Source: an uncultured Dehalococcoidia bacterium (GTDB taxonomy: Bacteria; Chloroflexota; Dehalococcoidia; Lucifugimonadales; UBA3495). From it: 64,000 bases of DNA. Position numbers and translations under genes: made by a program. Position 1 is the stretch's first letter. Each line of letters begins with the position of its first letter. The stretch spans positions 1,808,788-1,872,787 of the forward strand of contig CATOSP010000002.1 of assembly GCA_951812625.1 (NCBI GenBank), read 5' to 3'. This document shows positions 54,418 through 63,143 of this stretch, one piece after another. A model generated the notes under the pieces. That model worked only from the letters and a program-made list of their open reading frames with translations, ran no database searches and was not told where the DNA came from.

Positions 54418-54645
54418 CGACCCTGATCTGGCCCACTTTGCCCGCATTATAAGCTGAAGGTCAATCCGGCCACCCGAATCCAGTTCACTGGAACGCGCCC
54501 CTGCCCCTGTCGAAATTCGGCAAATGCCGCAGCATATGGTGGCTATGTAGTCCGGGTTGATGGTAGAATCAAGTTTGCTGGGTCAGAGTTTCGTGGTTGG
54601 CCCTGAGATAATCCGCGTAATCCTACGTGCAAGGGACAGTTTGAC

Positions 54646-55731
54646 ATGTACCCTCCGGGTGGACCAAGGCAACCAGACGTAAATTTCGATCAGATACTTG
54701 GCTCAGCCCGCTCTGGATTCGGGCGCATCTTCGGCCGACTGGGTGGTGGGGGACTGGGCGGCGTCATTGTCCTAGGAATCGCCCTCATCGCTGTAGTATG
54801 GAGTGCAACTGGAATCTACACCATCAGCCCCGGTGAACAGGCCGCCCTGCGCCTGTTCGGCGCAGTCCAGGGTAACCCAGTCAGGGAGGAAGGACTGCAC
54901 TGGTGGTGGCCGGGCCCCGTTGGCAAGAAGGATGTTGTCCTGGTGACTGAGGTACGACGGATGACCCTGGGATATCGCACCGCCGCCGCCCAGGGAGTAG
55001 CGGATACCCCGGTACCCCAGGAGGCGCTCATGATCAGCGGCGACTTGAACATCGTCGATGTGGAAATGGCCGTCCAGTACAACATCAAGAACCTCGGGGA
55101 TTTCCTCTTCCTGGTCAATGACCCAGGAGAGATGGACCGGGAGATACCGCCGGGGCAACCGGATGGACTGACCCTGAAGGATGCCGCGGAGGCCGCGCTG
55201 AGGCTTGTGGTAGGGCAAAGCTCCATCGATGATGTGATCACAGAGCAGCGCGCCCGCATCGAGTCAGATACCCAGGTGCGGCTCCAGCAGATCCTGGACA
55301 GCTACGGCACAGGCATCAACGTGGTCAACGTCAAGCTCCAGGACGTGAAGGCCCCGGCCGACGTACAGGATGCCTTCCAGGACGTTCTTCGCGCGCGCCA
55401 GGAACGGGACACCAAGGAAAACCAGGCCCGCGCCTACCAGAACGACATAATTCCGAGGGCCAGGGGTGAAGCGCAAAAGATCCGGGAGGAGGCTGAGGCT
55501 TTCAGGCAGTCCAGGATCGCTACCTCCCAGGGTGAGGCATCCCAATTCCTGTCCATACTCAGAGAATACGAAGTATCAAAGGAAGTGACCCGTCAAAGGC
55601 TATACTTGGAAGCGATGGAGGGTGTCCTTCCCAACATATCGAAGATCATCGTGTCCCCGGAAGTTGAGTCGGTCCTGGTTCTCGGCGGTCGAGAGGGGGT
55701 GACTCCGCTCCCCATAGGCCCACAACCATAA
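54646..55731 (+). CDS. hflK: HflK-like SPFH/band-7 membrane protein
   Basis: HflK with HflC forms a membrane cage that surrounds and modulates FtsH. A Gly-rich N terminus precedes one membrane helix (GGVIVLGIALIAVVWSATGIY, about 38-58). The SPFH domain follows (SPGEQAALRLFGAV, EGLHWWWPGPVGK), then a long charged helical region (RARQERDTKENQARAYQNDI and GEAQKIREEAEAFRQSR). The C-terminal NISKIIV-type end is present. Length 361. hflC follows 22 bp later. Confidence 0.93.
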   Translation: MYPPGGPRQPDVNFDQILGSARSGFGRIFGRLGGGGLGGVIVLGIALIAVVWSATGIYTISPGEQAALRLFGAVQGNPVREEGLHWWWPGPVGKKDVVLVTEVRRMTLGYRTAAAQGVADTPVPQEALMISGDLNIVDVEMAVQYNIKNLGDFLFLVNDPGEMDREIPPGQPDGLTLKDAAEAALRLVVGQSSIDDVITEQRARIESDTQVRLQQILDSYGTGINVVNVKLQDVKAPADVQDAFQDVLRARQERDTKENQARAYQNDIIPRARGEAQKIREEAEAFRQSRIATSQGEASQFLSILREYEVSKEVTRQRLYLEAMEGVLPNISKIIVSPEVESVLVLGGREGVTPLPIGPQP

Positions 55732-55753
55732 TTCTGCGGAGTCGAGAAGTCTT

Positions 55754-56722
55754 ATGAAAGGTCTCATCGCCCTCGGTGTAGTGGTGATAGCCGCCGCCAT
55801 CGTCCTGGCCCAATCCCTCTTCGTCGTTGACATCACCGAACAGGTGGTGATTCTCCGGTTCGGCGAGGTCGTAAACCAAAGCGCCAACCCAGGCTTGTTT
55901 GTGAAGGCTCCCTTCGTCGATACCGTGGTCAGGTACGACAAACGTGTGCTGCGCATCGACGCTCCACCAGTGGCAATGCCTGACGTCGAAAAGGAAAACC
56001 TGGTAATTGACTCCTACGCCCGGTACAGGATTACCGACCCGGTCCAGTTCCGTAAGACCCTGCAGACAGAGGGGACAGCACGCAGCCGGTTGGGGGACAT
56101 CGTAACCTCCACGCTGCGCAGCGAAGTTGCCCGAAGAGACCGGATTGAGATCATCGGCGCGAAGCCCCTCATCGACCCGGAGACCCAACAGCAGGTGGTT
56201 GAAACCGGTATCCCCCAGTTCGAGGGGACTGAGGCCCGCACCGAGATATTGCAGAAAGTGCTTACAGAAGTTAAGCGCAGCATTGCAGAGGAAGATGAAC
56301 CGTTTGGCATCGAGATGATTGACGTGCGGATCAAGCGAGCCGACTTCCCCGACGAAGTAACCCCAAGCATCTACACCCGCATGAGAGCTGAACGTAACCG
56401 TATCGCGGCAGGGTTCCGCGCCGACGGTGATGAGAAGGAACTGATAATCCGCGCCGACGCAGACAGGCGAGCCACGGTCATCCGGGCAGAGGCCCAACGG
56501 GACAGCAACAGGATTCGCGGTGAAGGCGAGGCGCAAGCCATCAGCATATTAGCTGATGCTTTGGAACAGGACCCGGAGTTTTTCGCATTCCGCCGCAGCT
56601 TGGAAGCCTACAAGAAGTTCCTGACCCAGCAGACCACCGTTATCCTACCGGCAGACGCTCCTCTATTCCAGTACATTCCGGGTCCCGACGCCAACGGGGT
56701 TTCGGACGGCCGGGCCCCTTAA
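55754..56722 (+). CDS. hflC: HflC-like SPFH/band-7 membrane protein
   Basis: Partner of HflK. The N-terminal helix (IALGVVVIAAAIVLAQSLFVV in part, residues 4-22) anchors the protein. The SPFH domain has ITEQVVILRFGEVV and NPGLFVKAPFVDTVVRYDKRVLRID in parts. The helical region has GIEMIDVRIKRADFPDEVTPSIYTRMRAERNRIA, typical of HflC, and EAQRDSNRIRGEGEAQA. The Shine-Dalgarno is weak. 322 residues. Confidence 0.94.
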   Translation: MKGLIALGVVVIAAAIVLAQSLFVVDITEQVVILRFGEVVNQSANPGLFVKAPFVDTVVRYDKRVLRIDAPPVAMPDVEKENLVIDSYARYRITDPVQFRKTLQTEGTARSRLGDIVTSTLRSEVARRDRIEIIGAKPLIDPETQQQVVETGIPQFEGTEARTEILQKVLTEVKRSIAEEDEPFGIEMIDVRIKRADFPDEVTPSIYTRMRAERNRIAAGFRADGDEKELIIRADADRRATVIRAEAQRDSNRIRGEGEAQAISILADALEQDPEFFAFRRSLEAYKKFLTQQTTVILPADAPLFQYIPGPDANGVSDGRAP

Positions 56723-56742
56723 GTGCCTGAAGTGCGGGCCCC

Positions 56743-57606
56743 CTATCGGCCCGCCAACCTTCTCCCCTCAACTAGGCCCGGGGCCGACTTCTCCGGCGAC
56801 GTTATTATGATGCGGAACCCCTGCTCCAACCGCATGGGGACCTCCGCAGCAGTCGCGCCGGTGGCGCAGGGCACGCCCGCGTTCTGACAGGCGGACAGAA
56901 TCCGAAGTAGGTTGGCCTGCACGTCCGGATGGTTCGACTCCCCCGGATGTCCCATAGCCACCGACATGTCTCCCGGCCCTGCCCAGACTGCCCCTATGCC
57001 TTTGACTTCCCGCAGGATGTCCGGCAGGTTATCAACGCCTTGGGGTTCCTCAATGATGGGCATCAGAAACATATTTCCATCCGGGTCCAGCGGCCACAGA
57101 TCAGCAACATGGTAATACTCTTGGCCCGAGAGTCCCCAATAGCGGGGAGCAATCCTAGCCCACCAGCCCCGTTGTCCCTCCGGCTCGAAGTCAGGCGAGC
57201 CGGGAATCTGCGGATACCTGGCCGCCACCACCGCGGCTTTGGCCTCCTCTACTGTGTTTAGGTGCGGTAGGACCAGTCCGTACACTCCGGTGTCAAGAGC
57301 CTGCTTGATAACCCACTGGTTCTGCTCCCGCGAGTTGGGTGGGATGCGCACTAGGGGCACGGGGTCAGCCTGCAAGCCTCCACCTTCCGAGATTTTCTTC
57401 CGGTTAAGCAAGAACTGGAGGGATGCGCGAAGGTTGTTAAAACTCAACCCCTCGTGTTCCATTTCGATAATCACCATATCGTAGTCCGAGTCGGCCACGT
57501 ACATCAGGTCGTCGAGGTTTCCATTCCATACCAGGCCGGAGCAAAATACCGGTTTCCCCTGCTCCAGCAAGTCAATAGCCTTGTTGTATCGCACTGCTCC
57601 CGTCAT
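56743..57606 (-). CDS. HpcH/HpaI-family aldolase
   Basis: A class II aldolase of the HpcH/citrate-lyase-like TIM-barrel family, 287 residues. YDMVIIEMEHEGLSFNNLRA matches the Asp/Glu-bearing strand, VPLVRIPPNS the catalytic Arg strand, GVYGLVLPHLNTVEEAKAAV the next. MPIIEEPQGVDNLPDIL holds a metal-binding Glu, and AVWAGPGDMSVAMG the metal-binding Asp. These enzymes cleave 4-hydroxy-2-oxo acids to pyruvate and an aldehyde. It ends 20 bp from the convergent hflC. Substrate unknown. Confidence 0.88.
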   Translation of the reverse strand: MTGAVRYNKAIDLLEQGKPVFCSGLVWNGNLDDLMYVADSDYDMVIIEMEHEGLSFNNLRASLQFLLNRKKISEGGGLQADPVPLVRIPPNSREQNQWVIKQALDTGVYGLVLPHLNTVEEAKAAVVAARYPQIPGSPDFEPEGQRGWWARIAPRYWGLSGQEYYHVADLWPLDPDGNMFLMPIIEEPQGVDNLPDILREVKGIGAVWAGPGDMSVAMGHPGESNHPDVQANLLRILSACQNAGVPCATGATAAEVPMRLEQGFRIIITSPEKSAPGLVEGRRLAGR

Positions 57607-58038
57607 CCTCGGTGCCTCCTGAACGATTTAGACAGTCTGGACAAGATCATGCACTGATGCCTATGGACTCAAGTCTCCGTGGTCCTGGGCCCTGAATAAC
57701 CACTCGATACTCTTGCGGATTATAGCACCCGCTCCCAATCGACCGGTTCCTTACAAGCTACCCGAGCGGTCTCCCCCAGCGTCCAAAATGGCCACATTAG
57801 ACTCACCCCTCGCCTGAAGAGGCAAATTCCCCCCACAGCCACCAGCGGCTGTGTGCTACGATTTGACATCGGGCGGATTGACGGGCGGCACAAAATCCCA
57901 TAGGCTAGGTGTTGTATCTGTCATGATTCGGGGCGTGAGACAGTCGTGTTCCGGCGGGGGTCTCCGGCAATGCCCCGACTCAGTCGGTTCAGGCTTTGGT
58001 GTAGGGTTACTAGGTAGGGAGGCGGACGAGGAACGCCA
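57607..58038. other. Divergent intergenic region between aldolase and sucC
   Basis: About 430 bp without a recognisable gene. A minus-strand TATAAT (57724-57719) could serve the aldolase gene, without a clear -35. A small hairpin CAGCC/GGCTG lies near 57836-57851. Confidence 0.4.
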
Positions 58039-59193
58039 ATGAAGGTCCACGAGTTCCAGGCGAAGGCAATCTTCTCACGCTACGGTATCCCTGTGCCCCG
58101 TGGGTGTGTCGCCTCTAGCGCCGGACGTGCTGCCCGAATCGTGGGCGACCTTGGTGGCAAGGGAGTTGTGAAGGCCCAGGTCCACGCCGGAGGGCGTGGC
58201 AGGGGGGGCGGAATCAAGCTGGTAACATCTCCCCCGGAAGCGGAGGAGTTCGTTGCGTCTCTGATCGGCTCCAACCTGGTCACTCCCCAGACCGGACCGG
58301 ATGGAGTCCCTGTAAAGCAGGTATTGATCGAAGAACCAGTGGGAATAGACAGAGAACTTTACCTGGCTGTCACGCTGGACCGCGCCCAAGCTATGCTTGT
58401 GTTGCTGGCAAGCCACGCTGGGGGTATGGACATCGAGGAAGTAGCCGCCGCCCACCCGGAAGACATTTACTCAGAATCCATCGACCCCCTGCTGGGTCTC
58501 ATGCCCTTTCAGTCAAGGCGGCTGGCCTCGAAACTTGGACTTGCGGGACCGGCCGCCCGGGAAGCATGGGCAGTCATGGGTGCAATTGCCCGCATCGCCG
58601 TCGAACTCGACTGCTCTTTGGTGGAGGTCAACCCCCTGGTGGTTACCACATCTGGCGCGATGGTCGCGCTGGACGCCAAAATCAACTTGGACGATGATGG
58701 CCTCTTCCGTCATCAAGACCTCATGGAATTGCAGGACCCTTCCCAGGAAGACCCACGAGAGGCTGAAGCCGCTGCCTTAGGCATCTCTTACGTAAACCTT
58801 GACGGCGACTTGGGGTGCCTGATCAACGGTGCGGGGCTGGCCATGGCTACCTTGGATCTGACACAGACCGTCGGAGGGTCGCCTGCAAATTTCCTCGATG
58901 TAGGCGGCGGAGCCGACGAGGAGAAGATTGCCGCTGCGGTCAAGATCATCGTCTCTGACCCCAAAGTTACAAGGGTGCTCATAAACCTCTTCGGTGGCAT
59001 CCTTCGCTGCGACGTGGCCGCAAGAGGTGTAGTCCAGGCATTCCGGGAAACCGGGGCCAACCAGCCTCTGATTGTTCGACTGCTGGGCACCAACATGGAG
59101 GAGGGCCAAGCCATCTTCCGGGAATCTGGGTTGCCCGTCGCATTCGCAGACACCCTCACGGAAGCCGCCAATGCCATCCACCAGTCCGCCTAG
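58039..59193 (+). CDS. sucC: Succinyl-CoA synthetase beta subunit (ADP/GDP-forming)
   Basis: The nucleotide-binding subunit of succinyl-CoA synthetase in the TCA cycle. An ATP-grasp domain starts with KVHEFQAKAIFSRYGIPVPRG, then VVKAQVHAGGRGRGGGIKL and the metal-binding LVEVNPLVV. The CoA-ligase domain carries GDLGCLINGAGLAMATLD, PANFLDVGGGADEEK, INLFGGILRCDVAARG and RLLGTNMEEG. 384 residues. GAGG lies 7 nt before the ATG. sucD follows after 56 bp. Confidence 0.96.
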   Translation: MKVHEFQAKAIFSRYGIPVPRGCVASSAGRAARIVGDLGGKGVVKAQVHAGGRGRGGGIKLVTSPPEAEEFVASLIGSNLVTPQTGPDGVPVKQVLIEEPVGIDRELYLAVTLDRAQAMLVLLASHAGGMDIEEVAAAHPEDIYSESIDPLLGLMPFQSRRLASKLGLAGPAAREAWAVMGAIARIAVELDCSLVEVNPLVVTTSGAMVALDAKINLDDDGLFRHQDLMELQDPSQEDPREAEAAALGISYVNLDGDLGCLINGAGLAMATLDLTQTVGGSPANFLDVGGGADEEKIAAAVKIIVSDPKVTRVLINLFGGILRCDVAARGVVQAFRETGANQPLIVRLLGTNMEEGQAIFRESGLPVAFADTLTEAANAIHQSA

Positions 59194-59249
59194 GGCAACG
59201 TTCATCGCACGAGTTGAGCGCAAAGTGATTTATATGGGCAGGGGCTGAT

Positions 59250-60131
59250 ATGGGGATTCTGGTGGATGCCGGAACGCGGGCCATAGTCCAGGGCATCACT
59301 GGCAGGGAGGGAAGTTTCCACGCCGCTGCATGTATGGACTACGGCGCCAACGTAGTGGCAGGCGTGACTCCGGGGCGGGGTGGGCAGCTTTTCCGGGAGC
59401 AGGTGCCGATTTTCGACTCGGTGGAGGAGGCTGTCCGGGAGACCCAACCAAACGCCTCACTGATATTCGTCCCGCCGCCATTCGCCGCCGATGCCATTGT
59501 GGAGGCCGCCGACTCCGGAATTCCCCTGGTTGTATGTGTCACCGAAGGCGTACCCGTACAGGATATGGTTCGTGTCTACCGCTACCTTGAGCGGAAAAAC
59601 ACCCGCCTGGTGGGACCCAACTCTCCCGGCGTCATCAACCCTGGGGCCAACTGCAAGTTGGGGATTATGCCCGGCTCCATCCATCAACCCGGACGCGCCG
59701 GGGTAGTCTCCCGCAGCGGTACCCTCACGTACGAAGCGGTACACCAGTTGACCCGCGAGGGCATTGGCCAGTCAAGTTGCGTGGGCATCGGCGGGGACCC
59801 TATAATCGGAACAGGTTTCGTCGACGCACTCCGCCTTTTCGACGCGGATGCTCAGACAAATTTGGTGGTCCTCATTGGCGAAATCGGAGGGTCTATGGAA
59901 CAGGAGGCCGCCGATTACATACGAGAGTCGTTCAGCAAACCCATCTGTGCTCTTGTTGTTGGGGCCACCGCTCCGCCGGGCAAACGCATGGGACACGCCG
60001 GGGCTATCATCACCGGCCGCAACGCCACGGCCGCCAGCAAGATTGCGGCATTGCAGCAGGCAGGCGCAAAAGTAATTCCGACACCGGCAGACATAGGTTC
60101 AACCGCTAGGTCTGTGATCGACCATCTCTGA
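59250..60131 (+). CDS. sucD: Succinyl-CoA synthetase alpha subunit
   Basis: The CoA-binding and phosphohistidine subunit. The Rossmann-like CoA domain has [34 protein letters not shown] in parts, and [12 protein letters not shown] follows. The ligase domain has [34 protein letters not shown] and the catalytic phospho-His in [11 protein letters not shown]. 293 residues. AGGGG lies 6 nt before the ATG. Confidence 0.96.
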   Translation: MGILVDAGTRAIVQGITGREGSFHAAACMDYGANVVAGVTPGRGGQLFREQVPIFDSVEEAVRETQPNASLIFVPPPFAADAIVEAADSGIPLVVCVTEGVPVQDMVRVYRYLERKNTRLVGPNSPGVINPGANCKLGIMPGSIHQPGRAGVVSRSGTLTYEAVHQLTREGIGQSSCVGIGGDPIIGTGFVDALRLFDADAQTNLVVLIGEIGGSMEQEAADYIRESFSKPICALVVGATAPPGKRMGHAGAIITGRNATAASKIAALQQAGAKVIPTPADIGSTARSVIDHL

Positions 60132-60241
60132 TATGCGAACCAGGTAGCTAGTCTCGTTTGTGAAGCAACTAAACATGGAATTCACGAAATGCCCTTCAGT
60201 CCTATCCTAGGCAGACGCTCCCCGCAGCGTAGACCTTAGCC

Positions 60242-61756
60242 ATGTCGAGAGAAGTCTCCTCAGTTGAATACGAGCCGGTCATAGGGCTGGAGGTCCACGT
60301 CCAGCTACTGACCCAAAGCAAGATGTTCTGTGCTTGCCGCGCAGATTACCAGACCGCCGCGCCAAACTCTCGCGTCTGCCCTGTCTGCCTCGGCCTGCCG
60401 GGAAGTCTTCCCGTAATCAACCGCAAGGCGGTCGAGCACACGATAATGACCGGACTGGCGCTCAACTGCCGAATCCCCTCCTACTCCAAGTTCGACCGGA
60501 AAAACTACCCGTACCCCGATCTGATGAAAGGGTACCAGATATCCCAGTATGATCTACCTCTGGCCGTGCAAGGACATCTGGACCTGCACGTCAACGGCCA
60601 CACCAGCCGGGTTGGCATAAACCGTGTCCACCTTGAGGAGGACGTGGCAAAATTGCAACACCTGCCGTCGTCGGACGGCGAGTCCTACAGCTTGGTTGAC
60701 GTGAACCGCTCCGGGGTGCCCCTGATGGAGGTGGTAAGCGCCCCGGACATCTCCTCCGCCGAGGAGGCCCAAGTCTACCTGACCACCCTCCATTCCATTC
60801 TCCAATATCTCGGGGTGAGCACCGGCAACATGCAGGACGGCAGCTTTCGCTGCGACGCCAACATAAGCATCCGGCCTAGAGGCAGCCCCGAGTTCGGCAA
60901 CCGGACCGAAGTCAAAAACATGAACAGCTTTCGGTCCGTGTTCCTCGCTCTCAACTACGAGTTTGAACGCCAGCGGCGGGTTGTCGAGTCCGGGAGCCAG
61001 GTGGTCCAGGAGACGCGGGGTTGGCTGGACGACCGCAACGTGACAGTGTCCCAGCGCAGCAAGGAATACGCCCACGATTACCGCTACTTCCCGGAGCCGG
61101 ACCTACCCCCCCTAGTAGTCGATCCGGCGTGGGTTGAAACGCTCAAAGACCAATTGCCGGAACTGGCCACCCAGCGGCGCACACGCCTCATGCAAGACTA
61201 CAAGCTATCGGACTACGACGCGAGTGTGCTGACAGCCTCTAGGGACATGGCCGACTACTTTGAGGCCGCATTGGAAGTACAGCCCGTCTCTGAGGACGCC
61301 CGAGACAGGCTGGCCAAAAGCGTGACCAACTGGGTCCTCGGCGACCTGAGCCGCCTGCTCAACATGGACAACACCCTTATCGGAGACAGCCCGGTAACGC
61401 CCCCGATGCTGGCGGAGTTGATCGGCTTGGTTGACTCAGAAACGGTCAGCGTCACTTTGGCCAAAACCGTCCTGGAGGAATGCTTCAATACGGGAAAGTC
61501 CCCTGCTACCATCGTAGGTGACCGCGGCTATACCCAGATCAACGAAACGTCGTCCCTCGTCCCCACCGTACTGGAGGTTCTCGATTCCAACCCGAAAGCA
61601 GTTGACGACTTCCTCCAGGGCAAGGAGTCAGCCGCCAAATTCCTGGTGGGCCGGGTGATGCGGACCACGCGCGGACAGGCCAACCCGGAGATGGTCAACC
61701 AGCTGGTAGCTGCCGAACTGGAATCCATCCGAAACAATCAATCAGCCAAGAGTTAG
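60242..61756 (+). CDS. gatB: Asp/Glu-tRNA amidotransferase subunit B
   Basis: GatB phosphorylates and amidates mischarged Glu-tRNAGln or Asp-tRNAAsn. Present are [14 protein letters not shown], the zinc Cys in MFCACRAD and [14 protein letters not shown], the [24 protein letters not shown] core, and [29 protein letters not shown] and [12 protein letters not shown] follow. The C-terminal tRNA-binding tail has [20 protein letters not shown]. 504 residues. gatA and full gatC are not adjacent; a gatC-like half and an amidase lie 26 kb upstream. Confidence 0.97.
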   Translation: MSREVSSVEYEPVIGLEVHVQLLTQSKMFCACRADYQTAAPNSRVCPVCLGLPGSLPVINRKAVEHTIMTGLALNCRIPSYSKFDRKNYPYPDLMKGYQISQYDLPLAVQGHLDLHVNGHTSRVGINRVHLEEDVAKLQHLPSSDGESYSLVDVNRSGVPLMEVVSAPDISSAEEAQVYLTTLHSILQYLGVSTGNMQDGSFRCDANISIRPRGSPEFGNRTEVKNMNSFRSVFLALNYEFERQRRVVESGSQVVQETRGWLDDRNVTVSQRSKEYAHDYRYFPEPDLPPLVVDPAWVETLKDQLPELATQRRTRLMQDYKLSDYDASVLTASRDMADYFEAALEVQPVSEDARDRLAKSVTNWVLGDLSRLLNMDNTLIGDSPVTPPMLAELIGLVDSETVSVTLAKTVLEECFNTGKSPATIVGDRGYTQINETSSLVPTVLEVLDSNPKAVDDFLQGKESAAKFLVGRVMRTTRGQANPEMVNQLVAAELESIRNNQSAKS

Positions 61757-61760
61757 TCAA

Positions 61761-62066
61761 TTGCTATACTTGAACATCGTCCAGATAATAGTATCCATAG
61801 TCATCGTGCTGATCATACTGGCCCAGGTCAAAGAAGCTGGCACGGGGCTTTTCGGCTCGGCCCAGTCCACGGTCCGTACACGGCGTGGCCTGGAGAAGAC
61901 CCTATTTCAGTTCACCATCATCTTGGCCGCCGTGTTTCTGGGAATGTCCATTCTAAGCGTTCGCGGTAGTGACCAAATCTGGGAGACCCTCGACACCATA
62001 GTCGTGGCCGCCGTGGCAGCGGTGGTGCTGGTAGTAGCAGTGGTCACCCTGAAATTTATGAAATAG
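61761..62066 (+). CDS. secG: Protein-export membrane protein SecG, extended
   Basis: SecG is the small subunit of the SecYEG translocon. The first helix (IVQIIVSIVIVLIILAQVKE) is followed by the conserved GTGLFGSAQSTVRTRRGLEK loop (written in parts) and a second helix (FTIILAAVFLGMSILSV). This copy then adds a third hydrophobic segment (TIVVAAVAAVVLVVAVVTL) not found in the usual two-helix, 75-residue form. The start is TTG, 4 bp after gatB stops. Confidence 0.88.
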   Translation: MLYLNIVQIIVSIVIVLIILAQVKEAGTGLFGSAQSTVRTRRGLEKTLFQFTIILAAVFLGMSILSVRGSDQIWETLDTIVVAAVAAVVLVVAVVTLKFMK

Positions 62067-62147
62067 CGGTATCCTCTCGGACCGTCCCACCATAGTCCGG
62101 CGCATTCCCCCACCAACAACCTGCTCTAACCTCCTTGGTTCCAGCAT

Positions 62148-62996
62148 GTGATATTCATGCCCTCGCCCCCCATTGTGCTGACCACCGACTTCGGTCTCTC
62201 AGACCCCTACGTGGGAGTCATGAAGGGAGTAATCCTACGCATCAACCCCAACGCCCCACTGATCGACCTAACGCACCTGATCCAACCTCAGGACGTCCGA
62301 CATGCATCGTTTCTGTTGGGGACCAGCCACGGCTTCTTCCCGCAAGGTTCAATCCACGTGGCAGTGGTGGACCCAGGCGTGGGCACGGCCCGCCGACCGC
62401 TGTTACTGGAAACTCCCACCGCAAGATTCGTAGCTCCCGACAACGGGTTGCTAAGTTTCGTCGTAGCCGAACATCTGGATGCCCCGCCAGAACTCCCAGG
62501 CCGGATAAGCGTACCACTTGGGTTGTCCGCCTACCACCTCACCAATTCGGACTACTGGCGTCAACCCCTGAGCCACACCTTCCACGGACGCGATGTCTTC
62601 GCTCCGGTTGCAGCCCATCTCTCTCTGGGTGTCCCACCCTCAAGTATGGGCAGTCTCGCAAACGACATGGTGTGGCTGCCAATCCAACGGCCATTAGCAG
62701 TTGGCAATAGCCTGTCAGGTGAAGTAGTCTACGCAGACCATTTCGGCAACCTTGTCACCAACGTGCCCGGTGACCTACTCACGGACAATGGGAAAGTGGA
62801 GGTCCAAATAGCAGACCGCACAATCTACGGCCTGAGCGAGACTTTCCATGGCGGTCATGCTGACACCAGCGACACCACAAACCTGATAGCCCTGGTAGGG
62901 AGCCTCGGCTACCTGGAAATAGCGGTCCCCGACGGAAACGCGGCTGCGGCATTGGGGGCCGGCCCGGGAGCGGCCGTGTCGGTCGATTTCTCATAG
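62148..62996 (+). CDS. SAM hydroxide adenosyltransferase (DUF62/chlorinase-fluorinase fold)
   Basis: The 282-residue protein belongs to the family that hydrolyses S-adenosylmethionine to adenosine and methionine, related to fluorinase. Motifs are IVLTTDFGLSDPYVGVMKG, HVAVVDPGVGTARRPL, RFVAPDNGLLSFV, HTFHGRDVFAPVAAHL and VVYADHFGNLVTNV. The Asp-Arg-His triad of the hydrolases can be placed in these strings, and the fluorinase loop insertion is absent. GTG 62148 or ATG 62157 may start it. Confidence 0.9.
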   Translation: MIFMPSPPIVLTTDFGLSDPYVGVMKGVILRINPNAPLIDLTHLIQPQDVRHASFLLGTSHGFFPQGSIHVAVVDPGVGTARRPLLLETPTARFVAPDNGLLSFVVAEHLDAPPELPGRISVPLGLSAYHLTNSDYWRQPLSHTFHGRDVFAPVAAHLSLGVPPSSMGSLANDMVWLPIQRPLAVGNSLSGEVVYADHFGNLVTNVPGDLLTDNGKVEVQIADRTIYGLSETFHGGHADTSDTTNLIALVGSLGYLEIAVPDGNAAAALGAGPGAAVSVDFS

Positions 62997-63066
62997 CAGG
63001 ACAGAGGGCCAGTTTCCTCCGGTTACAGGCGTACATCCCGAGGCATCCCATCCGATTCTGCTACTA

Positions 63067-63094
63067 TTGACTTCCCTTTGGGCCATGCTAGTAT
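63067..63094 (+). promoter_or_regulatory. Promoter of the E1 alpha gene
   Basis: TTGACT (63067-63072), a 16-bp spacer and TAGTAT (63089-63094), about 50 bp before the ATG. Confidence 0.6.
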
Positions 63095-63143
63095 GGGGAA
63101 AATTGCGGGGCTGACCAAGCCCCAGGCATCAGCAGGGGGAGCT

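Noticed and set aside
57607..58038. Small plus-strand frame of 63 codons just before sucC
   Set aside because: It overlaps the sucC ribosome-binding site and start, is Gly/Arg/Ser-rich and has no Shine-Dalgarno.
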